Source: Candolleomyces eurysporus | Lineage: Eukaryota; Basidiomycota; Agaricomycetes; Agaricales; Psathyrellaceae | Length of the DNA: 37,781 nt | Assembly: GCA_027579435.1 (NCBI GenBank) | Contig: JANBPK010000990.1 | Span: 1-37,781 of the forward strand | Direction of reading: 5' to 3' | Shown: one piece after another, positions 32,691-37,781 of the stretch | Position numbering within the stretch: the first letter of the stretch is position 1 | Layout: the number at the start of each line of letters is the position of its first letter | Translations under genes and position numbers: made by a program | Notes under the pieces: model-generated | What the model was told of the DNA's origin: nothing | Seen by the model: only the letters and a program-made list of their open reading frames with translations | Databases searched by the model: none

Positions 32691-32701
32691 TTTGGGGGAG
32701 A
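32691..32701 (+). promoter_or_regulatory. Polypurine tract of the family-G element
   Basis: The plus strand reads TTTGGGGGAGA immediately before the LTR start TGATACGAC. This fixes the element orientation as plus and supports 30477-31744 as the 5' LTR. Confidence 0.8.
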
Positions 32702-33968
32702 TGATACGACTGTGTCAGTTTTAGCGAATATAAGTTCAATTTTTGCGATAATAAACTACACATTTGACGCAGTCTGAGTCTCTAAGTACAAGATCAACTA
32801 TGCTATTGATAAGGTTCACACGGCTTGAGAAGGAAAAGAGTTAGTACTACAACTCTAGGGACACGAGAGCTGAAGCTACTCAAGGCTGTCAACCTGAAAC
32901 CACCCCAGTTGTATTATACCCTGACCAGAGAAGCTACTCTAGTTGATGCCGTGCTAAAAGTCAGGCGGCTCGACTGGAGCGGCTTCAGAAAGTCACATAC
33001 CTTTACAACGCAACTGTCAGGACTCTCAGGCGGCACTACCAGAGAAGTTCAGAAATCAGGCAGCTTCATATTAATTGAGTACAAGTGCTGGAGCAGCTTG
33101 AGGAAACCTTTGAAATGACGAAGTCCATGGCTAGTGGCGCAGCTGGATGGCTGTGATAAACTCTGATGCGGCATGAGGCACTGAAGCGGCTCGAGTCCTG
33201 AGTCAAGGGAATGACCAGACTGACCATTGGCATCAGGTGAAAAGGTGCAGGTGATGCCGGGTAAGGCAACCGTACCTGTCCAAGCAGCTTGAGACTAGCA
33301 ACAAGAGTAGGGGACGCGGAACAAGGATGCCCGTCCACTCTCGATCATCAGTCGGCATCTCACGCAGCTTCACCAGAAAGGAAATGGTGATCTAAATTTG
33401 GCGTTCAGAGGCGCGCCTGACTCGCGCGGCTACAATCTTGGCGCGGCCTCTACCAATACCCGGTTCTCTTTTCTCTTTATCTTTTGCTTGGACTCTTATT
33501 ATTGGCTATGAGCTTGTCTATCACATGTGTCTTTTATCTATTTTTACGTGGCTCGAAGTAGTATATATACATGCTAACTACTGATTCGAGCGACATCATC
33601 ATATCATTGTTGTTTTTATCTCTACTTGCGTTTATCGATGAATCTATCGAGCTTTTCTGCTTATATTTCACATGACGTGAACTATCAGTTGCATTGGAAA
33701 CTTAGGAACTTAAGCAGTCATAAGGAGTGACTACTAAAGAATAGGAACCTTACTAGCAGTACACTAGGGTACTCCTAGTTCTGTGGAGTGTATCAAAGAG
33801 AGAACTTGAGAACTTAGTATTCTTAATTCACTCAATAACCCCCACAAACTCGCACTTTGACTTCGTGCGGCCTGACTCTCACACCGCATGACTATACACA
33901 GCTTGCATATAGGTTGTGGTTGGTGTTTTGTGTGTGTGTTTCTGAGCTCGGCAGCACCGATCTCATCA
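32702..33968 (+). mobile_element. Family-G retrotransposon: 3' LTR (G2)
   Basis: The 1267-bp LTR runs from TGATACGACTGTG to GATCTCATCA and is colinear with G1. The right flank is CCGT, against CTGT left of G1: a 4-bp duplication with one C/T difference. The sequence to the right is coding remnant of a KDZ transposase. Confidence 0.85.
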
Positions 33969-34851
33969 CCGTAACCTGCAAGAGATCAATGTTTGCTACT
34001 TGCAACCTCCACCAACTCCCACACCACTCAGAATAAGCAACCACCCTTCTCATCTCCTGCTGTACTAATAAATATTCTTCCTGCCATCACAGCATCTGTG
34101 CTCTCAATTTTGCCCATTCAACTTGAAGACTTAGGTCCAACTCTGCTTCTGTGATTGGCAAAGCTTCTGACAAATTGGCAATGGCAACAGGGTCCACACC
34201 CCTGATAGGCTTTCTGTCCAGTTTTGACTTGTCCACCAAGGATGGAACAAGCCAAATCCAGGACAGAACATAGCGACTGTTGCTCTCATCATCCTCTTTC
34301 CCTGGCCCACTGATATTGGTGTCTTTGAGCTCTGAGAACCTGCCCTGCCACCCACCCTCTGGATCCAGTTGCGTTAGTGCTGAGTGAGCGGCTTGGTAGT
34401 GTGCTGCAAAACACTGAATCCTGTTTTGAAGTCAACTGTGAATCGTTCATACTCTTGTATTGGGTTTGTTGCCTTCACCACTCAAATTCAACTTCTTGAA
34501 CTGCCAAAGACCTGTGATCACCCTCTGGAGGCACCAAATTCCAGCAAGAGAATCATTGGCTTGTGCCATGCAAAGGTGTGTTTCAATTTCACAAACATGC
34601 CCAATGTTTGAATGGGTCGTTTGCAGTAATGCACTTAGCAGGTACAGTGGAATCATCTCTGGCTGTTGGGCATCACTGCCCTCATCATGAGACCTGCTAT
34701 CCTGTAGCAGCCTTACAATGTATGTGGTATAGCTAAGCTGGGTCTTTTGCAATCCCTGAATGCACCAAAACAACAAAGTACAGTGTTCCACCAGATCCAC
34801 TTTTTGCTTATTTGAACTTGAAGCTGTAACAAGCTTGTCTTTGGCCAGCAC
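33969..34851 (-). pseudogene. KDZ-family transposase, C-terminal fragment
   Basis: The minus-strand frame 34851-34447 contains the segment ending GLWQFKKLNLSGEGNKPNTR, a signature of basidiomycete KDZ (Kyakuja-Dileera-Zisupton) transposases. After a break, the following frames give YQAAHSALTQLDPEGGWQGR, then YVLSWIWLVPSL, and LQVEWAKLRAQM, stop, WQEEYLLVQQEMRRVVAY. The order and spacing match the family's helical C-terminus. The cysteine-rich N-terminus and catalytic domain are absent from the window. Stops and frameshifts show it is dead. The family-G element truncates it at 33968. Confidence 0.85.
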
Positions 34852-35670
34852 CCACCTTGGTGTCAGTCAGTTGTTAGTACCTGATGTATATTCAGTAGTT
34901 AACAAGCATAGCTTGGTGCGCCTTCAGTGCATATTGGGGCTTCACAGAATGTAATGATGATATATATATTCTGTTTTTGTAATTCACAACAAATGGACTC
35001 ATGAGAGCTGAGATAAGAATCAAACAACCCTCAAAGCCTGCATTGCTGCAACACCCACATCCTGTATATATGATTTATTTATTTTTCACTTGGAATTTCC
35101 AAATTCATATCCTGTGTGTTGTGTTCACAACTATTTATTCACACCTGTGGTGTGCTCATGCTCATGCTCACACTCAAAACTAAAGTTCTCAATGGAACTC
35201 TCAGATAAATCATGAGACATCTTAAGAGCACTCATCCCCAGCAAAATCCCCCCAGTTTGAGCTAAGGTTTGAAGGTCTAGGCAAATTGTTGGCATTCACC
35301 TGGGAATGTCAACGGATGTTAGGTGTAAAACATGGGGAAGAGGTACTTGGGAGGGGAACTTTGGCTGAGATAAAACACAGTTGGGGGCCTGCAAAGACCT
35401 GTTGCTGAAGTAGCAGGCATTAATTAATTCTACTGCTATAGTACTTCTGAATAAACTATGTTGGCTGCAGTAAAATTATTGGCCTCTGGTGGAAAAATGA
35501 CTTTGATCCTAGAATTTGATGTACAATACAAAAGAGCAGCATACAGCTGGCCACAAACAAATGTAGTGATAAACATTGGTTACTGGTGGATAGCTGTACC
35601 TGGAGGTAATTGTACAAAAAGAGCCCAAAAACAGTCCAAACAGGCCAGGATTGGGCTGTATAAAAGTGTA
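34852..35670. other. No gene seen
   Basis: The stretch has no recognisable reading frame, repeat or transposon end. It lies upstream of the KDZ fragment and could be its heavily decayed 5' part. Confidence 0.45.
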
Positions 35671-35869
35671 CCCATCCACCTAGTGGGTAAGACATACCTG
35701 TCCACCTGTCCTCCCAGTGGGTAAGATGTACTTGTCCACCCATCCTCCTGGTGGGTAAGATGTATCTGTTCACCCATCTACATGTCCAGCTNGCAGGTAA
35801 GGCATACCTGCCCACCCATCCACCCGGTGGGTAAGGCATACCTGTCTACCTGTCCATCTGGCAGGTATA
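35671..35869. repeat. 34-bp minisatellite, about 5.5 copies
   Basis: Units start GTGGGTAAG or GCAGGTAAG and continue with (A/G)CATACCTGTCCACC-like sequence; four are 34 bp and one is about 42 bp. An N lies at 35792. The array ends four bases before the family-G LTR fragment at 35874. Confidence 0.8.
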
Positions 35870-35873
35870 GCGT

Positions 35874-36038
35874 TGATATGACCACGTCTGTTTTAGTGAA
35901 TATAAGTTCAATTTTCGCAATAATAAACTACAACATTGACGCGGTCTGAGTCTCTAAGTACAAGAACAACTATGCTATCGATAAAGTTCAAGCAGCTTGA
36001 GAAGGAAAAGAGTTAGTACTATGGCTCTAGGGACACGA
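35874..36038 (+). mobile_element. LTR fragment G3 (family G), interrupted by LTR H
   Basis: It matches the first 165 bp of G1 and G2, starting TGATATGACCACG. It stops at GGACACGA, where the next LTR begins. The left flank is GCGT. Confidence 0.8.
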
Positions 36039-37002
36039 TGATGCAGCGCATGCCTGCATACCCTTAGAGAAATCGCGAATTAATAGAACTTTTCTTCGGA
36101 AGTGCTTCTGAATTAAAGGACTAAGTAACAATGTCAACTTATAGAACTTAGCATGTCTTCTGAACATTGTGAAACCAAGAGTCGGAGCAGTTCCCGACTT
36201 CAGACTTAGCAGCTCTCAGGGATCCGGCTCAGTGACCCAAGTACAATGGTTTGGCAGTGGTGCTTTAAAATAGGAAGGCCCTGCGAACATATCCAAAGAG
36301 TAGAGAAATAATTTGGAACCATAACTGCGCGCCCGACCTGGCGAGGTACAGCATAAGAAGAGAGTCTGCAGACTAGAAGGGACATTTGCCCTGACATTTG
36401 CTAAGTGGAAAGTGTAATGTAACTCTGTGGCTTTGAGGATGTGATGGCAAATCTGTTAAGTCAAATAAACCTGACAGTTGCCAGATTGGGAAGTACAAGG
36501 GGCTTGGTTGAGGGCTTCTGAAGAGCCAACTCAAGGTGTGAACTGATGTGGAGTAGAGACTGGGCCCTCAGCTGTCCTCAGAACCTGAGATAGGTTTCAG
36601 TCTTGTGAGCCGATGTGGATAACGAAGAAAGCATGGGGTGCGGAAGAATGCGGAATGCCTAGAGCCGGGGCAATGACATGATGGGGGCTTGGGAGTGGTG
36701 CCCAGCAAACCGGATAGACGGAAGTAGGGTCGGGAGCAAAGGTACTCACCTCTGAACCTATTCCAAACTATCAAAGCATGTGGAAATAGTGGAGTGCCGT
36801 TTTGGCAGCAGTTCCGAACACGTCTCAATGCAAGTCTAGGAAGGTCAAGACTTAGTTCTGGGACTTGGATACCCTCATATGATTATCTCTTTTTGTACTA
36901 GTTGGTTTCATGTGTTTATATCTCTGTTTGTTCTGAATGGGTCTGCCAAACCTATTTACAGTATTTAATCTTGGACTCTAAGTAATTGAATCTACATAGC
37001 GG
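36039..37002 (+). mobile_element. LTR fragment H, distantly related to family ABC
   Basis: It starts TGATGCAGCGCATGCC inside G3. It shares islands with LTR B in the same order: GACCTGGCGAGGTAC, TTTGCCCTGACATTTGCTAAG versus the ATTCGCCC form in B, and the ACCCTCAT(A/G)TGATT stretch near its end. It is interrupted at 37002 by LTR F3, so its 3' end is outside the window. The left flank is ACGA. Confidence 0.65.
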
Positions 37003-37288
37003 TGAAGTGATCGAGAACGGCGAGACTACTAAAACACACAACCTAACACCTACACCAACTCTAAGTCGAGCTGTGCGAGATAAGCGGTATGTATAGACCT
37101 TTGTAGTTGTGCCATACCAAATCGGGGGTGCAAGTATGGGGGGTAGTGTAGAGTATTAAGAATTTACAGATTCTCTCTCTTGTGCACACTAATTCCAAGT
37201 CATCGAGGAGTACTCGATAATCACACAGTTAACCCTAAGGTTACTTCTTTATAGCTTTGATCTTTCCTTTAGCTTAGTATCACGCCGC
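37003..37288 (-). mobile_element. LTR fragment F3 (family F), interrupted by G4
   Basis: It matches the first about 285 bp of F2 (29096 onwards), starting TGAAGTGATCGAG. It breaks at CACGCCGC, exactly where F2 continues GCGAG, and the family-G LTR G4 begins there. The left flank is GCGG. Confidence 0.8.
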
Positions 37289-37781
37289 TGATACGACCGC
37301 GTCTGTTTTAGCGAATATAAGTTCGATTTTTGCGATAATAAACTATAAAGATGACGCGGTCTGAGTCTCTAAGTACAAGAATAACTATGCTATCGATAAG
37401 GTTCACGCGGCTTGAGAGGGAAAAGAGTTAGTACTACGACTCTAGGGACACGAGAGTTGAAGCTACTCGAGGCTGTCACCTTGAAGCTGCCCCAGTTGTA
37501 TTATACCCTGACCGGAGAAGCCACTTTAGTTGACGCCGTGCTAAAAGTCAGGCGGCTCGACTGAAGCGGCTTGAGAAAAGTCGTATACCTTTACAACGCG
37601 ACTGTCAGGACTCTCAGGCGGCACTACCAGAGAAGTTCAGAAATCAGGCGGCTTCATATTCATCGAGTACAAGTGCTGGAGCGGCACGAGTGGTCTTTCG
37701 AAACGACGAAGTCCATGGCTGGTGGCGCAGCTGGGTGGCTGTGATAAACTCCGACGCGGCGCGAGGAACTGAAGCGGCTTG
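37289..37781 (+). mobile_element. LTR fragment G4 (family G), runs off the window
   Basis: It matches the first 493 bp of G1, starting TGATACGACCGCG. It keeps more intact GCGGCTTGAG motifs than G1 and G2, which suggests a younger or less mutated copy. The left flank is CCGC, which lies inside a GCCGCGCGAG motif of F3. Confidence 0.85.

Larger units (their letters stand above)
31745..32701 (+). mobile_element. Family-G retrotransposon: 957-bp internal region, non-autonomous
   Basis: This is the interval between two direct LTRs of the same family. It encodes no gag, protease, integrase or RT in any frame, so the element depends on a partner for movement (LARD/TRIM-like arrangement). It ends with a polypurine tract just before the 3' LTR. 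No primer-binding site matching a tRNA could be recognised after the 5' LTR. The left half carries the antisense two-exon ORF described separately. Confidence 0.75.

Overview
The window looks like a transposon graveyard from a filamentous basidiomycete, most likely an Agaricomycete. The evidence is the combination of a KDZ transposase tail, a Tnp2/CACTA transposase, Ty1/copia and Ty3/gypsy remnants of the types common in mushroom-forming fungi, a 62-bp intron, and a multi-copy zinc-finger/transposase-like family that I recognise from Agaricomycete gene sets. I see no convincing host housekeeping gene, tRNA, rRNA or CRISPR array. Thirteen isolated N positions, most beside homopolymers, point to a draft assembly.

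Layout. 209-1358 is a gypsy gag pseudogene (minus). 1460-4211 holds two 1.35-kb LTRs (copies A and B) in opposite orientation, 44 bp apart. 4212-7712 is a decayed P-element-like transposase pseudogene (minus). 7713-7926 is an LTR fragment (family F). 7927-9051 is a palindromic foldback element with a TCA target-site duplication. 9055-11605 is a second, truncated copia element (minus). 12040-14301 holds decayed hypothetical coding pieces, one of them split by a CACTA-type MITE (13878-14149). 14302-16140 is AT-rich without genes. 16140-19422 is a CACTA (Tnp2-like) transposase pseudogene (minus). 19423-22350 is mostly purine-rich low-complexity DNA. 22352-23701 is LTR copy C. 23702-30476 is a copia element (minus) carrying two nested insertions: a second copy of the same MITE (27954-28227) and a complete family-F LTR (29096-30377) placed at its 5' LTR/internal junction. 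30477-33968 is a short non-autonomous LTR retrotransposon (family G) whose 957-bp interior encodes, in antisense, what looks like a spliced two-exon gene with a TATA box. 33969-34851 is the C-terminal part of a KDZ transposase (minus). 35671-35869 is a 34-bp minisatellite. 35874-37781 is a nest of LTR fragments, G within H within F within G.

The most interesting pattern concerns LTR families A/B/C, F, G and H, which share TGAT...TCA-like ends. At all 15 LTR edges that can be read here, the four adjacent bases are NCGN (12 cases) or a form one CpG transition away, NTGN or NCAN (3 cases). One copy keeps a perfect 4-bp duplication (ACGG). This suggests a retrotransposon group that integrates at CpG-centred 4-bp targets. 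Each LTR family is also peppered with its own CpG-containing motif (TTCGCGAA in A/B/C, GCCGCGCGAG in F, GCGGCTTGAG-like in G), which could supply landing sites for further self-nesting. Differences between copies include many CpG-to-TpG/CpA changes, as expected for methylated or RIP-like mutated repeats.

The three CACTA-type non-autonomous elements (two MITEs and the foldback) start with CACTG. Two are flanked by perfect TCA duplications and the third by TCA/TTA, so a CACTA transposase such as the one decayed at 16-19 kb may have moved them.
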